DNA from: Parcubacteria group bacterium CG1_02_39_15
GTDB taxonomy: Bacteria; Patescibacteriota; Minisyncoccia; Minisyncoccales; Paceibacteraceae
Assembly (NCBI GenBank): GCA_001872265.1
Contig: MNWE01000046.1
Location: 1-43,201, forward strand
Direction: 5' to 3'
DNA length: 43,201 nt
The notes under the pieces were generated by a model that made no database searches, was not told the DNA's origin, and worked only from the letters and a program-made list of their open reading frames with translations. The translations under genes and the position numbers were made by a program. This document shows, one piece after another, positions 15,032 to 23,111 of this stretch. Numbering within the stretch: position 1 is the stretch's first letter; each line of letters opens with the position of its first letter.

Positions 15032-15574
15032 ATGAGTCGTATAGGCAAAAAACCAATTCAAATACCAGCAGGCGTAGAGGTAAAAATTGAAGGCAATAAA
15101 GTAATTGTGAAAGGCCCTAAGGGCGAATTATCTCGGGAGATTCGGCCCGAAATTAAAATTGAAGTTTCTAATAACCAAATTTTAGTTTCCTCGCAGATAG
15201 AAACCAAGCAAACCAAAGCTCTTTGGGGATTAACTCGCGCCTTAGTAGCCAATATGGCAAAAGGAGTAGCCGAAGGTTTTAGAAAACAATTGGAAATCCA
15301 GGGTATTGGTTTTAGGGCAGTCGTGGAAGGAGAAGATCTTGTGCTATATGTTGGATATAGTCATCCGGTTAAGGTCAAGGCGCCAATGGGGGTACAATTT
15401 TCCGTAGAAAAAAATATTATTACCGTTTCCGGTTTTGACCTTGAGGCGGTTTCTCAAACTGCTTCCCGTATTAGAAAAGCTAAACCACCCGAGCCCTATA
15501 AGGGCAAAGGAATACGATATGTGGGGGAGTATGTGAGGAAGAAATTAGGTAAAAAAGCAGTAACCACCGGCTAA
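15032..15574 (+). CDS. rplF: 50S ribosomal protein L6 (uL6)
   Basis: A 180-residue L6 with the duplicated fold: MSRIGKKPIQIPAGVEVKIE, NKVIVKGPKGELSREIRPEI in the first half; KQLEIQGIGFRAVVEGEDLV, LYVGYSHPVKVKAP and the C-terminal PPEPYKGKGIRYVGEYVRKK in the second. It lies near the sarcin-ricin loop. An in-frame ATG at 14975 would add a hydrophobic stretch read from the intergenic repeat; ATG at 15032 gives the canonical MSRIGKKPI start. Confidence 0.97.
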   Translation: MSRIGKKPIQIPAGVEVKIEGNKVIVKGPKGELSREIRPEIKIEVSNNQILVSSQIETKQTKALWGLTRALVANMAKGVAEGFRKQLEIQGIGFRAVVEGEDLVLYVGYSHPVKVKAPMGVQFSVEKNIITVSGFDLEAVSQTASRIRKAKPPEPYKGKGIRYVGEYVRKKLGKKAVTTG

Positions 15575-15583
15575 TTTAGAACA

Positions 15584-15940
15584 ATGCGAAAGAAACAAGA
15601 AAAAAGAGTAAGACGTCACAAACGAGTAAGAGCTAAAGCATTTGGCACCAACAAGAGGCCGCGGCTTTGTGTTTTTAAATCAAGTAAGCATATTTATGCC
15701 CAATTGATTGACGACGAGAAAGGAAAAACAATTACCGCTGCCAGCGATTCAGAATTGCAACCAAAAACAAAAAAAGGAAAATCAAAAGTGGCAGTTGCCT
15801 ACGAAGTAGGGAAACTGATTGCCAAAAAAGCTTTAGGAAAAAAGTTCGCTGAGGTAATTTTTGACAGAGGAGGATATCGATATCAAGGAAGAGTAAAAGC
15901 CTTAGCTGAGGGGGCAAGGGAAGGAGGACTTAAATTTTAA
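15584..15940 (+). CDS. rplR: 50S ribosomal protein L18 (uL18)
   Basis: A 118-residue L18: VRRHKRVRAKAFGTNKRPRL, CVFKSSKHIYAQLIDDEKGK, TITAASDSEL, KVAVAYEVGKLIAKKALGKK and FDRGGYRYQGRVKALAEGAR. It binds 5S rRNA in the central protuberance together with L5. Length is typical. It starts 9 nt after rplF. Confidence 0.96.
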   Translation: MRKKQEKRVRRHKRVRAKAFGTNKRPRLCVFKSSKHIYAQLIDDEKGKTITAASDSELQPKTKKGKSKVAVAYEVGKLIAKKALGKKFAEVIFDRGGYRYQGRVKALAEGAREGGLKF

Positions 15941-15971
15941 ATTTCAATTATCAATTTTCAATTTTCAAACC

Positions 15972-16505
15972 ATGAGAAGAGAATTTCGAAGAACAAGGGC
16001 GGAGAAGCCGAAGGATGAGTTTGAGTCCAAGCTTTTAGATTTGGCTAGAGTAGCCCACACAAGAGCCGGCGGTAAAAAAATGAGATTTCGGGCCGCCATA
16101 GTGACTGGCAATAAACTGGGCAAAGTTGGCTTTGGAGTGGCAACCGGCATGGATGTACAAGCTGCTGTAGAAAAAGCTACGCGTCTATCCAAGAAAAACC
16201 TGATTGAAGTGCCAATTATCGAGGACACCATTCCTCACGAGGTTATTTCGAAATATGGCGCAGCTGAAATTTTGCTTAAACCTCAAAGAAAAGGAAGAGG
16301 ATTGGTAGCGGGGGGCACGGTTAGGGTCATCTGTACTTTAGCTGGAGTAAAAAATATCTCCTCTAAGGTTTTGGGCAGAACCGGGAACAAACTAAATAAT
16401 GCCAGAGCAACCATTATAGCCTTACAAAAGCTAAAAATTCCAAGCACCAAGCACCAAATTCCAAACAAATCTCAAGCACCAAATTCAAAATTCGAAACAG
16501 TTTAG
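15972..16505 (+). CDS. rpsE: 30S ribosomal protein S5 (uS5) with repeat-derived tail
   Basis: A 177-residue S5: DLARVAHTRAGGKKMRFRA, IVTGNKLGKVGFGVATGMDV, QAAVEKATRLSKKNLIEVPI, GRGLVAGGTVRVICTLAGVK and SKVLGRTGNKLNNARATIIA. S5 helps decoding accuracy and lines the mRNA entry. The native protein probably ends soon after ALQKLK. The last ~22 residues (IPSTKHQIPNKSQAPNSKFE and beyond) are translated from an AATTCC-type intergenic repeat starting near 16436, so the stop codon lies inside the repeat. No rpmD (L30) follows. Confidence 0.95.
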   Translation: MRREFRRTRAEKPKDEFESKLLDLARVAHTRAGGKKMRFRAAIVTGNKLGKVGFGVATGMDVQAAVEKATRLSKKNLIEVPIIEDTIPHEVISKYGAAEILLKPQRKGRGLVAGGTVRVICTLAGVKNISSKVLGRTGNKLNNARATIIALQKLKIPSTKHQIPNKSQAPNSKFETV

Positions 16506-16566
16506 AATTTTGGTTATTGGAATTTGGATATTGTTTGTAATTTGTAATTTGGGATTTGGAATTTTA
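16436..16566. repeat. AATTCC-type interspersed palindromic repeat, copy 5
   Basis: Begins inside rpsE (ATTCCAAGCACCAAGCACC), has a CAGTTTAGAATTTTGG centre and ends with ATTTGTAATTTGGGATTTGG just before rplO. Confidence 0.85.
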
Positions 16567-16571
16567 ATACC

Positions 16572-17015
16572 ATGCAATTACACGAAATACGTCCAATTCA
16601 TAAACCTAAAAAACAAAAGCGAATTGGTCGGGGCGGAAAGCGGGGAACTTATTCTGGCAGGGGGATAAAAGGGCAGAAATCTCGAGCTGGCAGAAGATTA
16701 CAACCTGTAATTCGCGAATTAATTAAAAGATACCCAAAATTAAGGGGGTACCGATTTAAATCCAGCAGCCAAAGCCAAAAATCCAAAACGGCCACTTTAA
16801 ACTTAGAGGTTTTAGAGAAAAAATTTCAGCCAGAAGAGAAAATTAGTCCTGAGATATTGCTAGAGAAGAAAATAGTTCGTAGAATAAAAGGGAGAATGCC
16901 CAGGGTAAAAATTTTAGGCAAAGGAAAACTCACCAAAGCTTTGACCATCGAGAATTGCTCGGTTTCTAGAAGTGCCAAAGAGAAGATAGAAAAGGCTGGT
17001 GGTACTGTGAAATAA
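16572..17015 (+). CDS. rplO: 50S ribosomal protein L15 (uL15)
   Basis: A 147-residue L15 with the glycine-rich N-terminus KQKRIGRGGKRGTYSGRGIK, GQKSRAG, GYRFKSSS, and the C-terminal VKILGKGKLTKALTIENCSV, SRSAKEKIEKAGGTVK. It threads through 23S rRNA in late 50S assembly. Length agrees with the usual 144. It directly follows rpsE; rpmD is absent between them, a hallmark of CPR genomes. Confidence 0.96.
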   Translation: MQLHEIRPIHKPKKQKRIGRGGKRGTYSGRGIKGQKSRAGRRLQPVIRELIKRYPKLRGYRFKSSSQSQKSKTATLNLEVLEKKFQPEEKISPEILLEKKIVRRIKGRMPRVKILGKGKLTKALTIENCSVSRSAKEKIEKAGGTVK

Positions 17016-17016
17016 A

Positions 17017-17115
17017 TCCCAAATAACAAATCACAAATTCCAAACAAATCACAAATTTCAATTATCAATAACCAAAACATATAGTTTGTAATTTGGAATT
17101 TGGTGCTTGGAATTT
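17017..17115. repeat. AATTCC-type interspersed palindromic repeat, copy 6
   Basis: ATCACAAATTCCAAACAAAT on the left, TAGTTTGTAATTTGG and AATTTGGTGCTTGGAATTTC on the right. Confidence 0.85.
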
Positions 17116-17116
17116 C

Positions 17117-17131
17117 TTTTGCGGAGCAAAA
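17117..17131. repeat. Mini-hairpin TTTTGCGGAGCAAAA before secY
   Basis: Same 15-mer as at 3302, ending 2 nt before the secY ATG. Confidence 0.8.
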
Positions 17132-17133
17132 GC

Positions 17134-18411
17134 ATGTGGTATCAAAAAATAATTCAGGTTTTTAAAATAAGAGACTTGCGCAGCAAAATTCTTTTTGTTT
17201 TGGCTGTTTTTGCTCTTTTTCGGCTGATGGCCAATATCCCTATCCCCGGAATCAATGCCGAGAATCTAAAGGATTTCTTTAATCAATTCCAGATGTTTGG
17301 CCTTTTGAACGTATTTACCGGAGGCGCCTTAGACAATTTATCTATTGTTATGCTGGGCTTAGGTCCTTATATTACGGCCGTCATCGTTATGCAGTTGCTG
17401 ACTATGATTTTCCCGCAATTGGAAAGAATGTACAAAGAAGAAGGCGAAGCTGGCCGCCAAAAATTTAATCAGTATGGAAGATTGCTAACTGTACCTTTTG
17501 CTGCTCTGCAATCTTACGCAATGTTAACTCTATTCCAGCGCCAAAATGTTATCGGAGAGCTTAATCCAACTATACTTTTAACCTCAATTCTAACTGTTAC
17601 TGCCGGAGCTTTATTCTTAATGTGGTTAGGAGAGTTAATTTCTGAGAAGGGAATTGGCAATGGCGTATCATTGTTGATTTTCGCTGGTATTATTGCCGAT
17701 TTTCCTAATAATATCCGTCAAATGATAGTTACTTGGGACCCCGCCCGAATTCCTTCTTATCTGCTCTTTCTTGGAATGGCTTTATTAATTATCGCCGGAG
17801 TGGTTTTGATCAATGAGGCTCGTCGGAACATTCCCGTTTCTTATGCAAAAAGGGTGCGAGGACCAAGGGTGTATGGCGGAGTTTCTACCTATTTGCCTTT
17901 AAGCGTTAATCCGGCCGGAGTAATTCCTATCATTTTTGCTTTATCGTTGATGTTATTCCCCAGTATGATCGCTAATTTTTTAAGCGGAGCCGGCGGTCAA
18001 ATTGGAACGATTGCTAAACAAGTTGGAGTCTGGTTTGAAGATCCTTGGGTTCATGGTATTTTATACTTTATTTTAATTGTGCTTTTTACCTATTTTTATA
18101 CTGCGGTAACTTTTGACCCAAAAGCCATTTCCACCAATCTTCAGAAAATGGGCGGTTTTGTCCCTGGGATTAGGCCGGGGCAATCCACCGCCAGTTTTAT
18201 GTACTATATTTTAAACCGCGTATTGTTAATTGGCGCTTTGTTTTTGGGAACCATTGCCGTAATGCCATCAATTGTTGGCGGGATTACCGGGGTTATGTCT
18301 TTCAGCTTTTTAATTGGCGGAACTTCTTTACTTATTGTGGTTTCAGTGGTTTTAGAAACCATGCGTCAGATTAAAGCCCAATTGCAAATGCGAGAATATG
18401 AAACATTCTAA
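17134..18411 (+). CDS. secY: Preprotein translocase subunit SecY
   Basis: A 425-residue membrane protein with ten predicted transmembrane helices. Diagnostic stretches are FRLMANIPIPGI, the plug region NVFTGGALDNLSIVMLGLGP, YITAVIVMQLL, GEAGRQKFNQYGRLLTV, GISEKG-like LISEKGIGNGVSLLIFAGII, and the C-terminal loop FVPGIRPGQST with GGTSLLIVVSVVLETMRQI. SecY is the channel for protein export and membrane insertion. ATG at 17134 (MWYQKIIQVFKI) is chosen over 17107, whose extra EFLLRSK peptide comes from the repeat and mini-hairpin. The last 14 bp overlap adk. Confidence 0.97.
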   Translation: MWYQKIIQVFKIRDLRSKILFVLAVFALFRLMANIPIPGINAENLKDFFNQFQMFGLLNVFTGGALDNLSIVMLGLGPYITAVIVMQLLTMIFPQLERMYKEEGEAGRQKFNQYGRLLTVPFAALQSYAMLTLFQRQNVIGELNPTILLTSILTVTAGALFLMWLGELISEKGIGNGVSLLIFAGIIADFPNNIRQMIVTWDPARIPSYLLFLGMALLIIAGVVLINEARRNIPVSYAKRVRGPRVYGGVSTYLPLSVNPAGVIPIIFALSLMLFPSMIANFLSGAGGQIGTIAKQVGVWFEDPWVHGILYFILIVLFTYFYTAVTFDPKAISTNLQKMGGFVPGIRPGQSTASFMYYILNRVLLIGALFLGTIAVMPSIVGGITGVMSFSFLIGGTSLLIVVSVVLETMRQIKAQLQMREYETF

Positions 18412-19069
18412 GAAATCAAAAGTCTTTATTATTGTAGGACCGCCGGGTTCGGGAAAGGGAACTCAGGCCAAACTGCTTTGCAAGAAGTTTAATTTAGAAT
18501 ACGTTGGGAGCGGCGACACTCTGCGCGCGCGTCAAAAAACCGGTGATTTTACTGGAAAGAAGTTAATAAAAGTTATGGGAAGGGGAGAATTGGCCCCTAG
18601 CTTTGTTATTGTTAAAATTTTAGGAGACAAGTTAGAAGAATTAAAAGAGAGTTCAAAAAATGAAGGTTTTGTTTTAGATGGCTGGACCAGAATAATTTAT
18701 GAAGCTGTTCTTGCTGATGAAGCACTGACTTGGTACGAATGGAAAAAAAACGTCAAGGTTCTCTTTCTAAAGATTTCTAGAAAAGAGTCATATAATCGTT
18801 TAACCAAAAGAAGGCAATGCAAAAAATGCGGGAGATTGATCCCTTGGTTAGGAGAATTCAAAAAGATTAAAGAGTGCGACAAGTGTGGCGGAGAGCTTAT
18901 AACGCGACCGGACGACAAAATAGAATCAATAAAAATGCGTTTAGAGGAATTTAAAAATCAAACCATTCCTGCCTTAAATTATTACAAGAAACAAAGAAGA
19001 CTTATTGAGATAAACGGAGAGCAAAGCATTGAAGATGTTTTCAAAGAGATTTTGAGAAAAATCAGATGA
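18398..19069 (+). CDS. adk: Adenylate kinase
   Basis: A 223-residue enzyme that equilibrates ATP + AMP with 2 ADP. The P-loop GPPGSGKGTQ is at residues 14-23. The NMP site reads FVLDGWTR, where most Adks have DGFPR. The lid has CKKCG and CDKCG, so it is the zinc-bearing form. Position secY-adk-map is the classical arrangement. It overlaps secY by 14 bp and map by 4 bp (ATGA). Standard length compared with the 361-residue paralogue at 370. Confidence 0.94.
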   Translation: MKHSKKSKVFIIVGPPGSGKGTQAKLLCKKFNLEYVGSGDTLRARQKTGDFTGKKLIKVMGRGELAPSFVIVKILGDKLEELKESSKNEGFVLDGWTRIIYEAVLADEALTWYEWKKNVKVLFLKISRKESYNRLTKRRQCKKCGRLIPWLGEFKKIKECDKCGGELITRPDDKIESIKMRLEEFKNQTIPALNYYKKQRRLIEINGEQSIEDVFKEILRKIR

Positions 19070-19815
19070 TAATTGTTAAAACTCCAGAAGAGATAAAGAT
19101 AATGGCGGAAGGCGGGAAAATCCTGGCGAATATTATGAAAGAGTTGGAAAAGAATGTTGGACCAGGAATCACCACCAAAGAATTAGACGAGCTCGCAGAA
19201 GAGCTCATTTTAAAATCCGGCGGAAAATGTTCTTTTAAAAATTATCAGGGATTTCCCGCTTGCCTTTGTACTTCTATAAATGAAGAAATCGTTCATGTTA
19301 TTCCTTCAGACAGAAAATTAAAAGAGGGAGATATAATTTCTTTAGATATCGGAATGAAATATAAAGGATTTCATACGGACATGGCGATTACAATCCCAGT
19401 GGGCAAGGTTTGTCCGGAAGTCCAAAGATTAATTCGAGTTACCAAAAAAGCATTAAAAAGAGGAATTAAAAAAGCGAGAATCGGTAATACTTTTGGCGAT
19501 ATTTCGAATACCATTCAAAGATACGTAGAAGGCCAGGGCTACAATGTGGTAAGGGAACTTTGCGGCCACGGAATTGGGAAAGAAATCCACGAAGAGCCGC
19601 AAATTTTAAATTTCGGCAAAAGAAGGGCCGGGTCAGAAATTAAAGAAGGGATGACTTTTTGCATAGAGCCCATGATAACGGTGGGGGATTGGAAGTTAAA
19701 GAAAGCAAAAGACGGCCATGGCTTTGAAACCGATGACGGCTCTTTGTCTTGCCACTTCGAGCACACTATTGCCGCAACTAAAGATGGAGCTAAAATCTTA
19801 ACTATGATAAAATAG
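19066..19815 (+). CDS. map: Methionine aminopeptidase, type I
   Basis: A 249-residue pita-bread-fold metalloenzyme that removes the initiator methionine. All five metal ligands can be placed: the two Asp in DIGMKYKGFHTDMAITIPVG, His in LCGHGIGKEIHEEPQI, Glu in EGMTFCIEPMI, and Glu in HFEHTIAATKDGAKI. The substrate His in the TSINEEIVHVIP region is present. Length is typical for type Ia. It is tied to adk by an ATGA overlap and is the last gene of the spc-type block before an inserted set of unrelated genes. Confidence 0.96.
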   Translation: MIIVKTPEEIKIMAEGGKILANIMKELEKNVGPGITTKELDELAEELILKSGGKCSFKNYQGFPACLCTSINEEIVHVIPSDRKLKEGDIISLDIGMKYKGFHTDMAITIPVGKVCPEVQRLIRVTKKALKRGIKKARIGNTFGDISNTIQRYVEGQGYNVVRELCGHGIGKEIHEEPQILNFGKRRAGSEIKEGMTFCIEPMITVGDWKLKKAKDGHGFETDDGSLSCHFEHTIAATKDGAKILTMIK

Positions 19816-19821
19816 TTTAAT

Positions 19822-20562
19822 ATGCGGCTTTCAGTAGTAATTCCGGCTTACAACGAAGAGAAAAGGATATCAAAAACCTTAGAAGATATTGATAAATATT
19901 TAAAGAATCAGAATTACGATTACGAGATTTTAGTTGTTAATGATGGCTCAAAGGATAAAACAGTAGAAGTTGCTGAAAGTTTAATCCCCAGGATAAAAAA
20001 TTTAAAGGTTACTGGCTATAAAATAAACCAAGGAAAAGGGTATGCGGTTCGCTTTGGCATGGCAGAGGCAAAAGGGGATTATAGGCTATTTACCGACGCT
20101 GATAACTCCACTCCGATTGCGGAAGTAGAAAAAATGTGGCCCTATTTTAAAGGGACTTGCCCTGAGCCAATCGAAGGGTACGATATCATTATTGGTTCGA
20201 GAGATATCAAAGGGGCAGTATTATCTCCTCCTCAGCCTCCCATTAGAAGACTTACTGGAGAGGCCTTTGGTTTTTTGACTAATTTAATCGTTGGCACCTG
20301 GGGTCTCGCCGATAGCCAGTGCGGCTTCAAGGGATTTACTAAAAAAGTAGCCGAAGACATTTTCCCTAGATGTAAAATTAATCGTTTTTCTTTTGACCCG
20401 GAATTTTTAGCAATCGCTAAAAAATTAGGATACAAAATAAAAGAAATCCCGATTTTTTGGAGAAACGATCTTCGTAGCACGGTCAAGTTTAAATCAATGG
20501 TCAAAATGGGCATAGATTTGCTCAAAATTAGATGGAATTTAATAACTAAAAAATATGACTAA
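19822..20562 (+). CDS. Glycosyltransferase family 2, dolichyl/undecaprenyl-phosphate sugar synthase-like
   Basis: A 246-residue GT-A enzyme: SVVIPAYNEEKRISKTLEDI, EILVVNDGSKDKTVEVAESL, the metal-binding FTDADNSTPIAEVEKMWPYF, GSRD, and FGFLTNLIVG with SQCGFKGFTKKVAEDIFPRC. This pattern resembles ALG5/DPM1-type enzymes that put a sugar on a polyprenyl phosphate. No C-terminal membrane helices are present, so it is probably peripheral. The in-frame peptide GTCPEPIEG at ~20153-20178 comes from a short palindrome-type repeat (CTTGCCCTGAGCC...TCGAAGGG). It overlaps galT by 8 bp. Substrate unknown. Confidence 0.88.
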   Translation: MRLSVVIPAYNEEKRISKTLEDIDKYLKNQNYDYEILVVNDGSKDKTVEVAESLIPRIKNLKVTGYKINQGKGYAVRFGMAEAKGDYRLFTDADNSTPIAEVEKMWPYFKGTCPEPIEGYDIIIGSRDIKGAVLSPPQPPIRRLTGEAFGFLTNLIVGTWGLADSQCGFKGFTKKVAEDIFPRCKINRFSFDPEFLAIAKKLGYKIKEIPIFWRNDLRSTVKFKSMVKMGIDLLKIRWNLITKKYD

Positions 20563-21652
20563 AGGGTCCCAAAAAGTTTACCCTGTTAAATCCCGCAAAG
20601 CAGGAATTTCGCTAAAGGCGAAATTATTTAACAGGGTAAAATTTCCTTCGGAGCTTCGTTTTGATTTAATATCCAAAGACTGGGTGGTTATTGCTACCGG
20701 CAGGGCCAGAAGGCCGGAAACCTTTAAAGCTGAACAAAGAAAAATAGATAAAGTTCCCAAGTCCGAGTGCCCTTTCTGTAAAATTGCTACCCAGGAGAAG
20801 CCCACCCTCATTTTTTCTAATGGCAAAAAAATGCCTCAAAGCAAAGGAATTCCCAAAAATTGGACCACTATTGTTATTCCCAATAAATACCCCGCTTTTC
20901 TTCCTTTTCCGAAATTAGATAAACATATAGAAGGAGGTTTATATGAAACAGTGAACGCAGTGGGCTTTCACGAGGTGGTGGTTACCAGAAGCCACGAAAA
21001 GCAATTGGCCCAGTTTTCCTTAAAAGAAGTAAAAGAAGTATTTGATGTTTATCAAGAAAGATACCGAGATTTAATGAAGAAAAATTTCGTGAATCATATT
21101 TCTATTTTTCACAATCATGGTTTTGAATCTGGAGCATCAATTGCTCACCCTCATTCTCAGATTATTACCACTCCTTTAGTTGATGTTGATGTTCAAAAAG
21201 GCCTTTTAAATTCTGAAAAATATTTTAAGACAAATAGAAAATGTATTTATTGCCAGATGAACGAATGGGAGAGGAAAGTGAAGAAAAGGGTAATTTTTGA
21301 AAATAAACAATTTTTAGCCGTTTGTCCTTTTGCCTCAAAATCCGCCTTTCAGGTTATTGTTTCGCCAAAATCACACCTTTCTTATTTTGAAAAGGCGAAT
21401 GATGAGGAAAAACGGCAGTTGTCAGAAGCTTTCAGAGCGGCGTTAAAAAAAGTCTACAAAGGATTAGACGACCCTCCCTACAACTTTTATTTGCACACCG
21501 CTCCCTGCGACGGTAAAAAATACGGTTATTACCACTGGCATTGGACCATTTTGCCCAAAACCGCCACCTGGGCAGGTTTTGAACTGGGAGCAAGAATGGA
21601 AATTTCCACCATTGCGCCAGAAAAAGCCGCCGCATATTTAAGAAAACAGTAA
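20555..21652 (+). CDS. galT: Galactose-1-phosphate uridylyltransferase-like (HIT superfamily)
   Basis: A 365-residue GalT-type nucleotidyl transferase. The active-site HPHSQ is at residues 198-202 with HNHGFESGAS before it; zinc-type pairs CPFC (72-75) and CIYC follow the family; the C-terminal half repeats the HIT fold with HWHWTILPK. It would exchange UMP between UDP-sugar and galactose-1-phosphate, although relatives act on other sugar phosphates. Residues ~8-30 are encoded by a 64-bp inverted-repeat element, and the family-like sequence starts at LRFDLISKDWVVIATGR, so the native start may have been further in. It overlaps the glycosyltransferase gene. Confidence 0.87.
   Translation: MTKGSQKVYPVKSRKAGISLKAKLFNRVKFPSELRFDLISKDWVVIATGRARRPETFKAEQRKIDKVPKSECPFCKIATQEKPTLIFSNGKKMPQSKGIPKNWTTIVIPNKYPAFLPFPKLDKHIEGGLYETVNAVGFHEVVVTRSHEKQLAQFSLKEVKEVFDVYQERYRDLMKKNFVNHISIFHNHGFESGASIAHPHSQIITTPLVDVDVQKGLLNSEKYFKTNRKCIYCQMNEWERKVKKRVIFENKQFLAVCPFASKSAFQVIVSPKSHLSYFEKANDEEKRQLSEAFRAALKKVYKGLDDPPYNFYLHTAPCDGKKYGYYHWHWTILPKTATWAGFELGARMEISTIAPEKAAAYLRKQ
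20577..20640. repeat. 64-bp inverted-repeat element in the 5' end of galT
   Basis: Perfect 15-bp arms TTTACCCTGTTAAAT (20577-20591) and ATTTAACAGGGTAAA (20626-20640) around an inner ATTTCGC/GCGAAAT hairpin. The arms resemble the CCCCGTTAGAAAT ends of the larger elements at 31348-34482. No target duplication is obvious. Confidence 0.8.
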
Positions 21653-21656
21653 GGTT

Positions 21657-21795
21657 GCTCGGCAACTAAGTTTTGAAAGTACCGCTCCTCAAAGTCCCTG
21701 CGAGATTTTGGGAGCTGCGCTCTCAGCGATTTACCCTTCGGGACCATGCTAAATCGCTTCCGAGAGCTACTTTAAAACTTGTTGCCTCGCTAAAA
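21657..21795. repeat. Imperfect inverted repeat between galT and tpiA
   Basis: Outer arms GCAACTAAGTTTTGAAAGTA and TACTTTAAAACTTGTTGC, inner arms AGCGATTT and AAATCGCT. It occupies the whole 146-bp gap; an in-frame extension of tpiA runs through it but has no family similarity. Confidence 0.7.
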
Positions 21796-21798
21796 CTT

Positions 21799-22548
21799 AT
21801 GGTTAAAATTATTATTATAGCCAATTGGAAGATGAATCCCGCAACCCTTACTGAGGCTAAGCGGAATTTTGAGATTATCAAAAAGGGAGTTAGAAATATT
21901 AAAAAGGTAGAACCTGTAATTTGTGCTCCTTTTATTTTTCTGCCCGTTTTAAAAGCGACCAATTATCTTAAGCTTGGAGCTCAGGATTGTTTTTTGGGGG
22001 AAAGGGGTCCTTTTACTGGTGAGGTTTCGCCTAAACAGCTTAAAAGTTTGGGAGTAGGTTATGTAATTTTGGGACATTCTGAAAGAAGGAAGCACTCCGG
22101 AGAATTAACAGAATTAGTTAACCGGAAAATAATAGCCGCTTTGGGAGCCGGCCTTAAAGTTATTTTTTGTGTCGGTAGCGAAACAAAAAAGCCCGGTAAA
22201 GAAATGAGATATCAACTAAAGACTGGGTTAAAGGGAGTAAAAAAGCAAGACGTGGCTAAATTAGTTTTCGTTTATGAACCGGTCTGGGCCATCAGCACGA
22301 GCAAGAATAAAGTGGTTGCTACCCCCCAAGAAGCATTGAAAGGCGGCCTTTATATAAGAGATATTTTGGGAAAAATATTTGACGAAGAAACAGCCAAAAA
22401 AGCCAAGATTATTTATGGCGGCAGTGTTGACAGCAGCAATATAAGAGGATTTATTAAGGAGGGCAAAATGGCCGGTGGCTTGCCGGGAGCCGCTTCTTTG
22501 GACCCCCATGAATTTATTAGGATGGTCAAGGCGGTCGATGAATCTTAA
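21799..22548 (+). CDS. tpiA: Triosephosphate isomerase
   Basis: A 249-residue TIM barrel interconverting dihydroxyacetone phosphate and glyceraldehyde-3-phosphate. Visible motifs are IANWKMNP with the catalytic Lys, GHSERRKHSGE with the catalytic His, VYEPVWAIST with the catalytic Glu, and the phosphate-binding YGGSVDSSNI. ATG at 21799 is chosen because the 42 residues upstream are read from an inverted repeat. Length 249 fits the family. A fresh promoter follows it. Confidence 0.96.
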   Translation: MVKIIIIANWKMNPATLTEAKRNFEIIKKGVRNIKKVEPVICAPFIFLPVLKATNYLKLGAQDCFLGERGPFTGEVSPKQLKSLGVGYVILGHSERRKHSGELTELVNRKIIAALGAGLKVIFCVGSETKKPGKEMRYQLKTGLKGVKKQDVAKLVFVYEPVWAISTSKNKVVATPQEALKGGLYIRDILGKIFDEETAKKAKIIYGGSVDSSNIRGFIKEGKMAGGLPGAASLDPHEFIRMVKAVDES

Positions 22549-22554
22549 GGTCGT

Positions 22555-22582
22555 TGATTTTACTAACAAAACTTGCTAAGAT
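22555..22582 (+). promoter_or_regulatory. Promoter of the ykuK-like/alaS pair
   Basis: TTGATT at 22555-22560, 16-bp spacer ending TGC (extended -10), TAAGAT at 22577-22582. The predicted start is ~5 nt before the ATG at 22594. Confidence 0.6.
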
Positions 22583-22593
22583 AATTAAGATAT

Positions 22594-23109
22594 ATGGAGA
22601 AGATTTCCAATGGATATTTTTATAATCCTACTAAGGGCAACCTCAAAATAAATGGGGTGATTGAAGAATTGCGGCATTACATCTCTGAAAAACCAGAGAA
22701 GTTTTATGATATTATTGTCGGCTGCGATTCCTCCTCGGGAGAGGAGCCTCATTTCCCCTTAGCAGTAGTTATTTTGCGGACCGGAGAGGGAGGCCGTTTT
22801 TTTCTTAAAAAAGTCGCCTATAAGGGCAGAAAATTTTACAATTGGAAGCAGAGAATTTTAGAAGAAGTTTTTCTTTCCTGCCAGTTAGCTTTATATTTAA
22901 GAGAAAACTTTGAAAAAAACCTTCAAGACCTTAATTCTCCCGACAATATCCGTTATCAATTCCGCTATATTCACGCCGACGTCGGAGAAAACGGCAAAAC
23001 GAAAAATATGATTAAGGAAGTCACCGGTTTGATTAAAGGAAACGGCTTTGAGCCAAAAATAAAACCAGAATCTTTTGTCGCTTCAACCGTAGCTGACAGA
23101 TATTCTTAA
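22594..23109 (+). CDS. YkuK/DUF458 family, predicted RNase H-fold protein
   Basis: A 171-residue protein with the YkuK (DUF458) pattern: GYFYNPTKGNLKINGVIEEL, YDIIVGCDSSSGEEPHFPLA with the leading Asp of an RNase H-like fold, the basic KKVAYKGRKFYNWKQRI stretch, IHADVGENGKTKNMIKEVTG and a C-terminal FVASTVADRYS with a further Asp. The biochemical role of the family is not established; a nuclease function is inferred from the fold. It precedes alaS by 2 nt and probably shares a transcript with it. Confidence 0.8.
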   Translation: MEKISNGYFYNPTKGNLKINGVIEELRHYISEKPEKFYDIIVGCDSSSGEEPHFPLAVVILRTGEGGRFFLKKVAYKGRKFYNWKQRILEEVFLSCQLALYLRENFEKNLQDLNSPDNIRYQFRYIHADVGENGKTKNMIKEVTGLIKGNGFEPKIKPESFVASTVADRYS

Positions 23110-23111
23110 AA

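Noticed and set aside
21673..21798. N-terminal extension of tpiA
   Set aside because: The 42 codons are read from an inverted repeat; ATG at 21799 gives the normal TIM N-terminus and length.
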